DNA of 64,000 bases from NCBI RefSeq assembly GCF_000422785.1, contig NZ_AUGS01000011.1, positions 62,001 to 126,000 on the forward strand, given 5' to 3'. The notes below the pieces were generated by a model that saw only the letters and a program-made list of their open reading frames with translations, did no database searches and had not been told where the DNA came from. How positions within the stretch are numbered: the stretch's first letter is position 1; each line of letters begins with the position of its first letter. Source of the DNA: Pseudovibrio exalbescens DSM 16456. GTDB taxonomy: Bacteria; Pseudomonadota; Alphaproteobacteria; Rhizobiales; Stappiaceae. Made by a program: the position numbers and the translations under genes. This document shows, one piece after another, positions 43,318 through 53,377 of this stretch.

Positions 43318-44118
43318 TCAGTGCTGCGTTGGCTTGCGTGCGGTTCCTGTCTGGCCAAACTTCTGCATTGCGATAAGTAGCGGCACGATCATGATGAAGA
43401 AAACGAGCGTGTATGCACTTGCCACCTCAAGTCGCATCGAGGCGTAGGAGTCTGCCAATCCGACTGGCAAAGTCTTGGTCAGCGGGGTGTGAAGCATCCA
43501 TGACAAGTTGAACTCACCAATTGAAAGCGTAACGACCATGAGGCTGCCTGCCATGATGCCCGGCATGGCGTTGGGGACCACTATGTCGAAAAAGCGGCGC
43601 CGCTTGTTGGCGCCCAGACTTGCAGCGGCCTCCTCATACTCATTCAGGGGAATGGATGAGAGAACAGCGAGAACGGACCTCACCATAAATGGCAGAGTGT
43701 ACAGAACATGGCCAACCAGTATGAACGCCCAGCTCATGCGAAACTCGCGAAAGCCACCGTAGGTCTGGATCAGCGCAAGGGCGATGGCAAGGCCTGGAAC
43801 CGCTACGGGCAGAATGAGCGTTTCTTCGAAGATCCGTGCCCACCTGCTTTTCGAGAGGGCAAGTCCGTAAGCTGCGGGCACGCCAGCGATCAAGGTAATA
43901 GCCAAACAAGCCAAGGCAATGCCCATGGAGCGCCAGATTGTGTCCTGATACAGCTCCCACACCCGGAATACCCATTCCAATGTCAAACCGCTTTTCAATC
44001 CGACAAAGAAGTTTTTCGTCAAACCAGCCATGACCGACATGACTACGGGGACAACAAGAAAGCCGACTGTAACCAGAGTCAGCATCAAGGCCGCATAAAA
44101 GTAAGTTCTGCGTTGCAT
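43318..44118 (-). CDS. ABC transporter permease (PotC-like)
   Basis: A 266-residue permease with six predicted membrane helices and EAA loop NEYEEAAASLGANKRRRFFDIVVPNAMPGIM. The start at 44118 has AGGATAA 6 bases upstream and follows the previous permease stop by 5 bases. Belongs to the polyamine/iron/phosphonate transporter class. Confidence 0.85.
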   Translation of the reverse strand: MQRRTYFYAALMLTLVTVGFLVVPVVMSVMAGLTKNFFVGLKSGLTLEWVFRVWELYQDTIWRSMGIALACLAITLIAGVPAAYGLALSKSRWARIFEETLILPVAVPGLAIALALIQTYGGFREFRMSWAFILVGHVLYTLPFMVRSVLAVLSSIPLNEYEEAAASLGANKRRRFFDIVVPNAMPGIMAGSLMVVTLSIGEFNLSWMLHTPLTKTLPVGLADSYASMRLEVASAYTLVFFIMIVPLLIAMQKFGQTGTARKPTQH

Positions 44119-44123
44119 TGGTG

Positions 44124-44945
44124 TTATCCTGCTGCAGCCACGTTGCTGCCGGATAGAGACCGGGCAATGGACAAGGCGGCCCAAGTGATCAGCCCCAGAA
44201 CCACGGAAAGACTTGCAGCGCTGGCAAGGTTCGCGCCCAGGGTGAACTCTGTGTAGATCGTCATGGCCAATACATCGATGTTGGTAGCCAGGGTGAAGGC
44301 CGTGCCAAACGCCCCAACGGACGTGGCAAAACAGATTGCACCGGATGCGATCAAACCCGGCTTCAGTGCTGGTAACAGTACATCAGTAATGACCCGCCAT
44401 TGGCTCGCACCCAAAGAACGAGCGGCCTCTTCCAGTGACACATCAAGCTTTTCTGCTGCAGCCATGACGGTGAGAATGACACGTGGAATGGAAAAGTAGA
44501 GATACCCAAGAAACAGTCCTGTCATGGAATACGCAAACACCAGTTTGCTCCCAGTCAGGGTTTGGCTCACCATTCCTATGAGGCCTTGCCGACCTGCCAG
44601 CATTATGATCAAAAAGCCGATGACGACACCCGGAAAGGCGAGCGGAAAGGTCAAAAGAGACACGAGAATTTGTGAGCCGGGGAAACGATTTCGTACCAGA
44701 AAGACACCAACAATGGTCGAAATAATGAGAGCCACGAGGGTGACCAAGGCCGATAGCAAGAGCGTTGCAATCAAGGCTTCGCGGTGGCGTTCTACGGTCA
44801 GGATGCTCCAATAGGCAGCCAGCCCCTCTTCTCCGCTTGCACCGGTCACTATCAGCTTGACCATAGGAAGAGCGAAAAAGGCCAGCACAAGAACGCCCGC
44901 CGGGAGCAGAAGCAGCCCCATGAAGTGGGAGGTGTGTTTCATCAC
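44124..44945 (-). CDS. ABC transporter permease (PotB-like)
   Basis: A 273-residue permease with six helices, first MGLLLLPAGVLVLAFFALPMVKLIV. The EAA loop VSLEEAARSLGASQWRVITDVLLPALKPGLI is near residue 175. It follows the binding protein gene after about 88 bases and is tightly linked to the second permease. Confidence 0.85.
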   Translation of the reverse strand: MMKHTSHFMGLLLLPAGVLVLAFFALPMVKLIVTGASGEEGLAAYWSILTVERHREALIATLLLSALVTLVALIISTIVGVFLVRNRFPGSQILVSLLTFPLAFPGVVIGFLIIMLAGRQGLIGMVSQTLTGSKLVFAYSMTGLFLGYLYFSIPRVILTVMAAAEKLDVSLEEAARSLGASQWRVITDVLLPALKPGLIASGAICFATSVGAFGTAFTLATNIDVLAMTIYTEFTLGANLASAASLSVVLGLITWAALSIARSLSGSNVAAAG

Positions 44946-45033
44946 GATATCCAGTGAGATCAGTCTGTTCGGCGAAATGGATGTGCCGATGATCCTTCAG
45001 GGCAACTCTTGCTGCCCTGAAGGCAAAGGCAGT

Positions 45034-46047
45034 TTAACGAACGTCGTTCAGGTACGCGTCCTTGAACGCCTCCTGAGCTTCTGCCATTTTGGCGTAATCT
45101 ACCGGCGTAGCACGCTCATATTCACTCTCCGGCAAAAACTTGGCGGCAGCTGCCTCAGACATTGCAGAGGCGCGGATGGGGCGCAAATACGCATTCGCCC
45201 AAACGGCTTGACCCTTGTCGGACATGATGAAGTCAAGAATTTCCTTGCCTTTTTCAGGGTTTGGAGAGTTTTTGACCAAGCTCATCACATAGGGAACCAC
45301 AACGGTGCCTTCCGCTGGAATGACGAACTCAACATTGGCTTCGTCAGTATACTTGGCGCGATAGGCGTTGAAGTCGTAGTCAAGCAGGATCGGGATTTCA
45401 CCGGACAGGACGCGGGCATAGGAGGTTTGCTTTGGAACGATTGGGTCGTTTTCCGCCAGTTCTTTGAACCAGTCAATGCCCGGCTGCCAGTCATCGAAGT
45501 TGCCGCCCATGGCGCGGTTCACGGCCACTGCACCTGCGTAGCCAACAAAAGCAGATGTCGGGTCCAGATAACCCACCATGCCGCGGTATTCATTTTTGAG
45601 GAGATCGGCCCATGAAGATGGGACTGATGCCCCGCCCAGAGCGTCCTTGTTCACGAAGAAGCCCAGAGTGCCAGAGTGAATGGTGAACCAACGGCCTTCC
45701 GGATCCTTCAGGCCTTCCGGGATTTCGTCGAAGTGGGTCGGCTTGTAGGCTGTTACAACATCCTTTTGTGCAGCTTGAATGCCAAACGAAACCCCATAGT
45801 AGGCCACATCCGCAACTGGATTGTCTTTTTCAGCCAACAGCTGAGACAAGGTCTGACCGGAGTTCTTGTTGTCATGCGGCAGAACATATCCGAGTTCTTG
45901 CTCGATGTTCTTCAACTGGCCTGCCCAGTCTGCCCATTGAGGAGGACAATTGTAGCAAATCGCATCTGCCGCTTGCGCTGAAGCGAAAGGCGCACTAACC
46001 ATTAGGGTTGCGCCTAGCGCAACGGACTTCAGTACCTTCGAAAACAT
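45034..46047 (-). CDS. Periplasmic binding protein (AfuA/PotD-type)
   Basis: A 337-residue solute-binding protein with signal peptide VLKSVALGATLMVSAPFASAQA. The mature start ADAICYNCPPQWADWAGQLKNIE carries two nearby cysteines. NPVADVAYYGVSFGIQAAQK and YRGMVGYLDPTSAFVGYAGA fit the ferric/hexose-phosphate/phosphonate binding class. The ATG at 46047 is chosen for AGGAGT 6 bases upstream. The ligand is unknown; the co-transcribed phosphodiesterase suggests an organophosphate diester. Confidence 0.85.
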   Translation of the reverse strand: MFSKVLKSVALGATLMVSAPFASAQAADAICYNCPPQWADWAGQLKNIEQELGYVLPHDNKNSGQTLSQLLAEKDNPVADVAYYGVSFGIQAAQKDVVTAYKPTHFDEIPEGLKDPEGRWFTIHSGTLGFFVNKDALGGASVPSSWADLLKNEYRGMVGYLDPTSAFVGYAGAVAVNRAMGGNFDDWQPGIDWFKELAENDPIVPKQTSYARVLSGEIPILLDYDFNAYRAKYTDEANVEFVIPAEGTVVVPYVMSLVKNSPNPEKGKEILDFIMSDKGQAVWANAYLRPIRASAMSEAAAAKFLPESEYERATPVDYAKMAEAQEAFKDAYLNDVR

Positions 46048-46061
46048 AACAGTACTCCTGT

Positions 46062-47138
46062 TCATGCTTTTGGTTGCATGGGTTTTGAAGCCGAGGGTGG
46101 GGATATGGTTGCAGCCGGCCCCACCGACTCGCCCTCTTGATAGTCATGGGGAAGTAGTCGTGTTGCAGCACACTCCTCCCCTTTCAACTGGCTGAGCACC
46201 AAAGCCGCAGCCTGTTCTCCCATCTCACGCGATGGCTGTACCACTGAGGCGAGAGATGGGGTTATGAGAGAGCCGATGGCGATACCATCCACTCCGATTA
46301 CCGAGACATCATCGGGTACCCGCACACGGCGGCGCCGTAGATCCTTGATGACTGCAATTGCCAGAAAATCATTGGAGCAGAACAAGCCCGTGGGCCCCTC
46401 TGGTGTGCCTACCCTCAAACTGTTCAGTGCGCTATGAACGTCTGCCGAAACAAAATCGACCTCACAAATCCTTGGTGGGGCCAGCCCTGCTTCTGCCAGC
46501 GCACGTGCAAAGCCTTGCCGCCGTGCACGGCTGCGATCGGAAGCAGTAAAGTGGCCCGCTACCATGGCCATGGATGTGTGTCCTAAGCTGATCAGCTTTC
46601 GGGCTACGTCATATCCAACCTGCTCATTGTCTACTGTCACCAGTGGTAGCGCGTCGCGTGTGGCATCATTTTCCTGATTGAACACCAGTACAGTTGGTAT
46701 CTTCGCTGTTTTGAGCAGAGCCAGACCTTCACATTGTGCGGGATTCGTCACGGTTAAAATGGCTGCATCTACCTGATGGTTGAGAAAGCTCTGAATGCTG
46801 TCCAGTTCCAGTTCTCGATCATATTCCGACACGGTAGCCAACAGCGTGTACCCCTGCGCTCGCGCGATGTCGTTGATGCCTGCGAAAATTTCCGCGAACA
46901 CCGGATTGGAGAGTGAGGGAATGAGTACGCCAATATTGCGGGTGCGCCGTGTTTTCAGCGAGCGGCCTGCCGCAGACGGGCGGTACCCGAGAACCTCAAC
47001 CGCCTTGAAGACCTTGGTGGCGACTTCTTCGCTTACCCGTCCCTCGGCCTTTCCGTTCAGGAGGCGCGAAACCGTGGCCACCGAGACACCGGCACGATTT
47101 GCTACATCCTTGATTGTGGGGGTGCCAGCCATTTTCAA
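46062..47138 (-). CDS. LacI-family transcriptional regulator
   Basis: A 358-residue repressor: HTH TIKDVANRAGVSVATVSRLLNG with hinge EVLGYRPSAAGRSLKTRRTRNIGVLIPSLSNPVF, then the periplasmic-binding-protein-like effector domain (GLFCSNDFLAIAVIKDLRRR, VSVIGVDGIAIGSLITPSLASVVQ). It is the first gene of the minus-strand operon and is preceded by a perfect LacI-type palindrome (47168-47185), so it should repress itself and the transporter. Its C-terminus ends 14 bases before the binding protein start. Confidence 0.92.
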   Translation of the reverse strand: MKMAGTPTIKDVANRAGVSVATVSRLLNGKAEGRVSEEVATKVFKAVEVLGYRPSAAGRSLKTRRTRNIGVLIPSLSNPVFAEIFAGINDIARAQGYTLLATVSEYDRELELDSIQSFLNHQVDAAILTVTNPAQCEGLALLKTAKIPTVLVFNQENDATRDALPLVTVDNEQVGYDVARKLISLGHTSMAMVAGHFTASDRSRARRQGFARALAEAGLAPPRICEVDFVSADVHSALNSLRVGTPEGPTGLFCSNDFLAIAVIKDLRRRRVRVPDDVSVIGVDGIAIGSLITPSLASVVQPSREMGEQAAALVLSQLKGEECAATRLLPHDYQEGESVGPAATISPPSASKPMQPKA

Positions 47139-47579
47139 ACCGCGTTGGTTAGTTGAGTATGGTCATGAAGGTAAACGTTTACCTTTGCTGATCAAGTGAA
47201 GTTTTGATGACGCATTCGATCAGAAGCTTTCCTTGAGAAGCCCAGGTTGTGCACAGTTACATTACCTAGGGGTTTTCTCTGCATAGCTCTGAATTGGAAG
47301 ATTTTCGGAACCTACTCAACGGTATGTGTATCGTATAGATACACGTAAAAGAGGATTATCCTGAGACTAAAACGATTAAGTGCGGGCAACGACGTATACC
47401 AATTTATTTTTCTATTTATGATTGAAATGAAAATATAAATAAATGTGATAATGGTGTCGTATAATCAACTCATAATAGTTATAAACCAACAAAGAGCTTT
47501 ATACTTCTATTAATAGTTTTTCTCTAGCTGCTAGTAAGATATTAGAGGCCTATTAGTCCCAAGAAGTCGGGTAGAATAC
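47139..47579. promoter_or_regulatory. Divergent AT-rich intergenic region before the first chemoreceptor
   Basis: 441 bases without a gene. Besides the LacI operator it holds a perfect inverted repeat, GTGTATC (47326-47332) and GATACAC (47338-47344), with a GTATA spacer. From 47400 to 47540 the sequence is unusually AT-rich. Confidence 0.55.
47168..47185. promoter_or_regulatory. LacI-type operator of the transporter operon
   Basis: AAGGTAAACGTTTACCTT is a perfect 18-base palindrome with the central CG typical of LacI/PurR sites, 30 bases upstream of the regulator's start. Confidence 0.82.
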
Positions 47580-49574
47580 ATGTCACGTGCTCCGAACCAA
47601 TCCCAAACTTCCGTCAGCTTTTTCAATAGTATACTGACCAAGGCATTGCTTGTCGCCCTTGCTTCAGTGTTTTTTGTTTTTGCTGCCTTCGCCTACTACA
47701 ATGACGCGCTGCAGCGTTCATCAATTCAGAACGAGGTTTCCGCCTTTCTGGACAGTGTTACGGAAACAACTGCTGACAGCATGGGAAACTGGCTCGAAGG
47801 CCGCATAATGCTGCTCAACTCCGTTTCGGAGACCATTGCAAAGCTCGAGCCAGGTCAAGACCCAGTCGATACGCTGAGCAAAGACTTCATGGTCAACAAT
47901 TTTGATTTCAGCTACATGGGCACGTCTGCTGGCGAATTCTTAATGTGGCCAAAAGGCCCGGTTCCTGAAGGATTTGATCCGCGTGAGCGACCTTGGTACA
48001 AGGATGCGGCAAGTCACAACAATGCTGTTTTGACGGAACCTTACACGGCGACTGCAAATGGTGAACTGACCATATCAGTGGCTGCGCCAGTAAAAGATAC
48101 GGCGCCCGTTAGAGATACACGTGGACTGCTTGGCGTTGTTGGTGCCGATTTCACGATTACCACCATTGTTGACACTCTGAAAGAAGCAAACTTGCAAGGC
48201 GCAGGTCATGCATTTCTTGTTTCCGAGAACGGCAAAATCCTCGTTCATAACGACACGGAACTGATGGATAAGTCCTTGGCAGAGGTCTATCCGGAGAAAA
48301 CGCCAGTTATCTCCGATGAGGTCTCGGAAGTTCCAGAGGGTGATCACATGGCTCTGGTGACCTTTCGCCATATCGATGGGCTTCCGGTTGACTGGTATGT
48401 CGCCCTGTCAATCAACAAGGAAATCGCATACGCCAATCTCACCCATTTCCGGATGTCCGCTGCTATTGCAACGGTTCTTGCTGCTATTTTGATGGTCGTG
48501 GTGCTTGGGTTTGCTCTGACCAAACTTGTTGCAAAACCGGTTCGCAGCATCACTGAAGCTATGACTGTTTTGGCTCAAGGAAATCATGACGTTGATATTG
48601 CCGGTGCTGGTCGGAAAGATGAAATCGGTCTGATGGCAAATGCTGTCCAGGTCTTCAAGGAAAACGCGATTGAGCGGGAACGGCTGCGGGCACACCAGGA
48701 AGAAGAAGAGGCGGCGAAACTTCGGCGCGTAGAGAATGTTAATCAGTTGATCGGTGATTTTGATCAGTCCGTCACTGAGGTCTTGGAGACTATCGGTCGC
48801 TCCTCACATGATTTGGAAAAGACAGCTTCCCACCTGAACGCAACTGCAGAAGCTGGCAGTCAGAATGCAGCAACTGTTGCAGCAGCGTCTGAAGAGGCTT
48901 CAACCAACGTTCGTTCTGTTGCAGCGGCTTCAGAAGAACTGGCGGCTTCTATCTCCGAGATTGCCCGCCAGGTTTCCAAATCTCGCGAAATTGCAGATCG
49001 AGCATCCGGCGCTGCGGAGCAGACCGACGAGACGGTGCAAAGCCTTGTTGCGACGACGGATCGAATTAGCCAAATCGTCAGCCTGATTAGTGATATTGCT
49101 GAACAAACCAACCTTTTGGCTCTCAATGCAACCATAGAAGCGGCGCGGGCCGGCGAAATGGGTAAGGGCTTTGCCGTTGTCGCGTCTGAGGTAAAGTCTC
49201 TCGCCGATCAGACATCAAAAGCGACGGATGAGATTGCTACTCAGATTAACGCCATGCAGACGGTGTCCAATGAGGCGGCAACTGCAATTCGCGATATTGG
49301 TGGCGTGATCGGCGAGATAAATGCGATCTCCACAGAAATATCAGCGGCTGTTGATCAGCAAGGCGGGGCGACCCAGGAGATTGCCCACAACGTGAGCGAA
49401 GCGGCAAAGGGTACTCAAGAAGTTTCCGAAAGCACTGTTCTGGTCAAACAAGGTGCGGCCGATACCGAGCAGAGTGCCGCGCAGGTTCTCTCCGCTGCAA
49501 ATGACCTTTCCTCCAAATCTGTTACACTGCGCCAAACCGTTCAGCAGTTTGTTCAGGCAATCCGCACAGCGTAA
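47580..49574 (+). CDS. Methyl-accepting chemotaxis protein with dCache sensor, paralogue A
   Basis: A 664-residue chemoreceptor. The first membrane helix is near residues 18-40 ([23 protein letters not shown]), a periplasmic dCache domain covers about 41-280, and the second helix is [26 protein letters not shown] ([22 protein letters not shown]) precedes the signalling domain with the hairpin tip [28 protein letters not shown]. In the sensor, [13 protein letters not shown] retains R-x-W-Y but has Phe where amino-acid-binding dCache domains have Tyr, and PYTATANG lacks the expected Asp, so the ligand is probably not a plain amino acid. The C-terminal half is almost the same as that of the next gene. 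Confidence 0.93.
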   Translation: MSRAPNQSQTSVSFFNSILTKALLVALASVFFVFAAFAYYNDALQRSSIQNEVSAFLDSVTETTADSMGNWLEGRIMLLNSVSETIAKLEPGQDPVDTLSKDFMVNNFDFSYMGTSAGEFLMWPKGPVPEGFDPRERPWYKDAASHNNAVLTEPYTATANGELTISVAAPVKDTAPVRDTRGLLGVVGADFTITTIVDTLKEANLQGAGHAFLVSENGKILVHNDTELMDKSLAEVYPEKTPVISDEVSEVPEGDHMALVTFRHIDGLPVDWYVALSINKEIAYANLTHFRMSAAIATVLAAILMVVVLGFALTKLVAKPVRSITEAMTVLAQGNHDVDIAGAGRKDEIGLMANAVQVFKENAIERERLRAHQEEEEAAKLRRVENVNQLIGDFDQSVTEVLETIGRSSHDLEKTASHLNATAEAGSQNAATVAAASEEASTNVRSVAAASEELAASISEIARQVSKSREIADRASGAAEQTDETVQSLVATTDRISQIVSLISDIAEQTNLLALNATIEAARAGEMGKGFAVVASEVKSLADQTSKATDEIATQINAMQTVSNEAATAIRDIGGVIGEINAISTEISAAVDQQGGATQEIAHNVSEAAKGTQEVSESTVLVKQGAADTEQSAAQVLSAANDLSSKSVTLRQTVQQFVQAIRTA

Positions 49575-49606
49575 CGCTCTGATTGGATTAGGAAAATTAA
49601 ATGTTT

Positions 49607-49638
49607 TAAAGCCTCCGCTTTGGCGGGGGCTTTTTTTT
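49607..49638 (+). terminator. Terminator after chemoreceptor A
   Basis: AAAGCC-CCGC pairs with GCGG-GGCTTT (small internal mismatch) and runs into eight T residues. Confidence 0.88.
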
Positions 49639-49879
49639 GTGCGGCTGCCCTTCCACCCATAAATAAACTGTACTTACCAATATAGTTCTACTGGATAGTG
49701 ATGTAAGTTTACCTTATCGTTATTCTCTACTATTGCGATAGTAATCGACCCTTTTCGATGCGGATTTTCAGGATTGATCCTTCGTTGGACATCGCAATAC
49801 TTATCTATAAACAATTTAGTTAGAAATTTTCAGGGATACTTGGCTCAGGTTGATCACTTTTCAAATTGGGGCCCATTCG
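49639..49879. promoter_or_regulatory. Leader of chemoreceptor B
   Basis: About 240 AT-rich bases between the terminator and the second receptor gene, presumably its own promoter. No clear operator was noticed. Confidence 0.4.
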
Positions 49880-51859
49880 ATGACGACGATGACAAGCGAA
49901 GCCAAGGCTTCCACGAGTTTCCTGAATAGTATTCTGGCGAAGATCCTTTTGGTTGCCATCACGGCGGTGTTTTTCGTTTTTGCTGTATTCGCGTTTTACA
50001 ATGATGGCCTTCAAAGGAACTCGATTAGCAACGAGGTATCCAACCTTCTTGACAATGTCGGTCAAACAACGGCCAACAGCATTAACAACTGGCTACAAGG
50101 CCGGATCATTCTGGCAGAAGCAATAGCCGAAAACGCGTCAAAACAAGCCGCTGGCGATCCGCCAGTTGCCGTCCTTCAACATAACTATGTTACAGATAAT
50201 TTCCAGTACGCTTATGTTGGTTCAGAAGACGGCTCCTTTGACATCTGGCCCGCTTCCGAAATGCCCGAGGGGTATGATCCCCGTCAGCGTGTTTGGTATA
50301 AGGACGCCGCTCGGACTGGTGAAGCCATATTGACGGAGCCATACGTTGATGCATCGACGGGCGACTTCGTTATCTCCGCAGCCGCGCCGATACTACAAGG
50401 TGCATCCTTGAAAGGCGTGTTGGGCGCGGACTTTAATATTGGCACCTTGGTCAACATGTTGAACAAAACGGACCTCAATGGCGCGGGCGAGGCGTTCCTC
50501 GTGTCTGCCGAAGGAAAGATCCTGGTCCACAAAGATCAAGCACTGGTTGATAAGACGCTTTCGGATGCTTATCCATCCGGCGCACCTGCAATTTCCGCTC
50601 AAATGGCTGAAGTTGAGGCCGCAGATGGCAATGCAGAGCTGATTACGTTCCGCGAAATCGAAGGGCTTCCTGTTAAATGGTTCGTTGCCGTGTCCATGAA
50701 CAAAGACAAGGCGTTTGCAAACCTCACACACTTCCGGACTTCAGCAGCCATCGCAGTCTTTCTTGCAGCGTTGCTGATGGTTGCTGTCCTGAGCTTCTTC
50801 TTGACCAGAATTGTCGCCAAGCCCATTCGTGCAATTACCTCTGCTATGGCTGGGTTGGCAGAGGGTGACAACAACGTGGAAATTGCCGGCGTCGGGCGTA
50901 AAGATGAAATTGGCGCTATGGCAGAGGCCGTGCTCGTTTTCAAGGAAAACGCAATTGAACGTGAGCGTCTGCGCGCACAGCAGGAAGAAGAGGAAGCAGC
51001 CAAACTCCGCCGTGTTGAACAGGTAAATTCCCTCATTGGTGAGTTTGACACAGTTGTAAGTGATGTTTTGGAAACCATCACGCAGTCGTCTTCCGATCTG
51101 GAAGCGACCGCCTCTCACCTGAATGCTACCGCGGAGTCCGGCAGCCAGAATGCGGCGACCGTTGCTGCAGCTTCTGAAGAAGCGTCAACAAATGTTCGTT
51201 CTGTTGCCGCAGCCTCGGAGGAACTCGCCGCTTCTATCTCGGAGATCGCTCGTCAGGTCAACAAGTCACGCGAAATTGCTGAACGTGCTTCCGGCGCTGC
51301 TGCTCAGACAGACGATACTGTGCAGAGTCTCGTATCCACGACGGATCGGATAAGCCAGATCGTCAGCTTGATCAGTGATATCGCGGCCCAGACAAATCTA
51401 CTCGCATTGAATGCAACCATAGAAGCTGCACGGGCCGGAGAAATGGGCAAGGGATTTGCGGTTGTTGCCTCCGAGGTCAAATCACTTGCTGATCAGACTT
51501 CCAAGGCGACAGATGAAATTGCTACGCAGATCAACGCCATGCAAACTGTTTCAAATGAAGCCGCCACGGCAATTCGTGACATTGGAGATGTGATCAGCGA
51601 GATCAACAGCATCTCCTACGAAATCTCTGCGGCTGTCGATCAACAGGGCAGTGCGACCCAAGAGATTGCCCACAATGTCAGCGAAGCAGCAAAGGGCACT
51701 CAGGAAGTGTCTGAAAGCACCGTTCTTGTCAAACAAGGTGCTGCCGACACAGAGCAGAGCGCATCAAGAGTGTTTGGTGCGGCCAATGACTTGTCGAGCA
51801 AGTCCAATACTCTGCGGGAAACGGTACAAAACTTTGTACAGGCTATCCGCGTAGCTTAA
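49880..51859 (+). CDS. Methyl-accepting chemotaxis protein with amino-acid-type dCache sensor, paralogue B
   Basis: A 659-residue paralogue of the preceding receptor with the same architecture. Its dCache has [13 protein letters not shown] (Tyr, then Arg at +5, Trp at +7, Tyr at +8), [10 protein letters not shown] (Tyr-x-Asp) and VLGADFNI (Asp), which matches the amino-acid-binding dCache motif described for PctA-like receptors. The signalling domain has the same tip as paralogue A. The ATG at 49880 is used; a TTG 30 bases upstream is in frame. Confidence 0.92.
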   Translation: MTTMTSEAKASTSFLNSILAKILLVAITAVFFVFAVFAFYNDGLQRNSISNEVSNLLDNVGQTTANSINNWLQGRIILAEAIAENASKQAAGDPPVAVLQHNYVTDNFQYAYVGSEDGSFDIWPASEMPEGYDPRQRVWYKDAARTGEAILTEPYVDASTGDFVISAAAPILQGASLKGVLGADFNIGTLVNMLNKTDLNGAGEAFLVSAEGKILVHKDQALVDKTLSDAYPSGAPAISAQMAEVEAADGNAELITFREIEGLPVKWFVAVSMNKDKAFANLTHFRTSAAIAVFLAALLMVAVLSFFLTRIVAKPIRAITSAMAGLAEGDNNVEIAGVGRKDEIGAMAEAVLVFKENAIERERLRAQQEEEEAAKLRRVEQVNSLIGEFDTVVSDVLETITQSSSDLEATASHLNATAESGSQNAATVAAASEEASTNVRSVAAASEELAASISEIARQVNKSREIAERASGAAAQTDDTVQSLVSTTDRISQIVSLISDIAAQTNLLALNATIEAARAGEMGKGFAVVASEVKSLADQTSKATDEIATQINAMQTVSNEAATAIRDIGDVISEINSISYEISAAVDQQGSATQEIAHNVSEAAKGTQEVSESTVLVKQGAADTEQSASRVFGAANDLSSKSNTLRETVQNFVQAIRVA

Positions 51860-51884
51860 CCCTCCCCTCCCGAGCAACCTTCAC

Positions 51885-51914
51885 GGCCTCCAACCTACGT
51901 TGGGGGCCTTTTCT
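51885..51914 (+). terminator. Terminator after chemoreceptor B
   Basis: GGCC-CCAAC pairs with GTTGG-GGCC around CTAC, followed by TTTTCT. Confidence 0.78.
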
Positions 51915-51928
51915 ATTGCCCCGCCCGT

Positions 51929-52417
51929 TCAGTCCACCAGAGCAGAGTTATAAGCCACCGACGCAACTGCCATGTCAAATGCAATAAGCTTGTAAATTGC
52001 AGCATGTGCGGCAAGGGCAGTTCCCCTGTCGACTTCCGAATGGTTATCCAGTGCTCTGCGGAACATATCGCCAAGAACCAGATAGCTATTGATGTACCAA
52101 TCAAAGGGAAGGTCGATTTCCCGGTGTTTGAGTGCAGTATTGATGGTGGAGTTGATGTAGTCGGTATCAAGTTGGCCGGTTAAAAGCAGCTTCCAGTGGC
52201 GCGATTGTTTGCTGATCAACGGTCCGCGGCGGCCTCTTGTTTTGTTTCCAAGGTGCTCGACCGCGTCGGTCCGATCATAAAATGCCTGTAAGATGCTGCT
52301 AAGTTCCGGCTCCAGAACTGGCCAAATGCGCCTGGCATCTCTTATGGTTTCGGCGTCGATCTCGAGAAAGTCGCGATATTGAGGTATCACGGTTCTTAAA
52401 GGGCTATGTAAGTCCAT
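51929..52417 (-). CDS. Free-standing protoglobin (globin-coupled-sensor globin domain)
   Basis: A 162-residue haem-globin domain with no output domain. The pattern LKHREIDLPFDWYINSYLVLGDM aligns with the F-helix of globin-coupled sensors (H-x-x-I-x-L-x-x-x-W-Y), placing the proximal haem ligand at His98. The region SRHWKLLLTGQLDTDYI before it also fits the family. It lacks a signal peptide or membrane segment. It lies convergent to the chemoreceptor genes and next to a paralogue of the same length, so it may feed oxygen or redox information to a separate partner. Confidence 0.8.
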   Translation of the reverse strand: MDLHSPLRTVIPQYRDFLEIDAETIRDARRIWPVLEPELSSILQAFYDRTDAVEHLGNKTRGRRGPLISKQSRHWKLLLTGQLDTDYINSTINTALKHREIDLPFDWYINSYLVLGDMFRRALDNHSEVDRGTALAAHAAIYKLIAFDMAVASVAYNSALVD

Positions 52418-52654
52418 TAGCTATGAAAACTCAGGAATCATTTGAGATATATTAGAATTTTAGCAGCGGTTTAAATGAAATCCAACGCAATAGTAGGACA
52501 GTATGTCTTAAGGTGCTGAAAAATATAGCACTTCCTTTTCTCATGAAATCATGAAGAACGGTAAGGCTTTCCAATCATGTTTGATAGGCGGTGAAGAAGC
52601 TTGGGCGGATGCGTTGGTTTTAAACGTTGAAGGGTTTGTGACCAGACCGAGATT

Positions 52655-53143
52655 TCAGTCCAACAAAGCTGCTGTGTAAGCCGTGGAGGCAATTGAAATG
52701 TCAACTGCGACGAGCTTTAAAACTGCATTGTTTAAACTGAGTACGTCGCTTTCAGACAAATTCGGATGAGACTTTAGTCTCTGTCCAATGATCTCTGCAA
52801 TAGCCATAGAACTGGCAATGTACCATCCCAATGGCAGCTGACGTTCGCGAAACGAGAGCGCAAACCGCATTGCTGTTTGAACATATTGCTCCCCTAACCG
52901 GTCAGTTAAAAGAAGGCATGTTTTTTCCTTCTGAAGCTTCATGAGCTTTCGCAGTTCTTCTTCTGATCGCGACTGCAGACCGGGGACTTCAGCAGCTCGA
53001 GAATGGAACTGCCGCAGAATGCCTTCCATTTCAGGTTCAAGACAGCGCCAAGCTCTTTCCGCCACTGCCATTGTGTCGGCATTGATCTGAAGAAACGTTT
53101 CAACGTTGGCCAAAACGCTATCAAGGGACTTGTAGTGCTGCAT
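52655..53143 (-). CDS. Protoglobin paralogue lacking the proximal histidine
   Basis: A 162-residue homologue of the gene at 51929, aligned end to end. In LSFRERQLPLGWYIASSMAIAEI, Phe98 stands where the haem-ligating His98 is found in the neighbour, while W-Y and the surrounding helix are kept. It therefore probably cannot bind haem in the usual way and may be a haem-free regulator or partner subunit. The ATG at 53143 gives equal length to the paralogue; an upstream TTG start is possible. No strong ribosome site is visible for either start. Confidence 0.75.
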   Translation of the reverse strand: MQHYKSLDSVLANVETFLQINADTMAVAERAWRCLEPEMEGILRQFHSRAAEVPGLQSRSEEELRKLMKLQKEKTCLLLTDRLGEQYVQTAMRFALSFRERQLPLGWYIASSMAIAEIIGQRLKSHPNLSESDVLSLNNAVLKLVAVDISIASTAYTAALLD

Positions 53144-53341
53144 GATGCATTCAATTTGCAAACTCAACTAAAAATTGAGATAGCAACTCATGTTTCAAAT
53201 GACAAGGGCTCAAGATATGCAGCATACGTACAGAGGATTTGAGAACCGCTGAGGTGTATCGGGGTTCAGCGCATCTCATTGTATTTAATCGAAACGCGGC
53301 CGTGTGGTCGGGATGACCGCCCCTTTTGAAGACTGTGGATA

Positions 53342-53366
53342 CCGGCGCCATGATGAACGGCGCCGG
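53342..53366. other. Hairpin downstream of the dioxygenase gene
   Basis: CCGGCGCC and GGCGCCGG are perfectly complementary around a 9-base loop, 11 bases past the dioxygenase stop on the minus strand. There is no T-run, so termination would be weak. Confidence 0.5.
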
Positions 53367-53377
53367 CAATACGCGAT

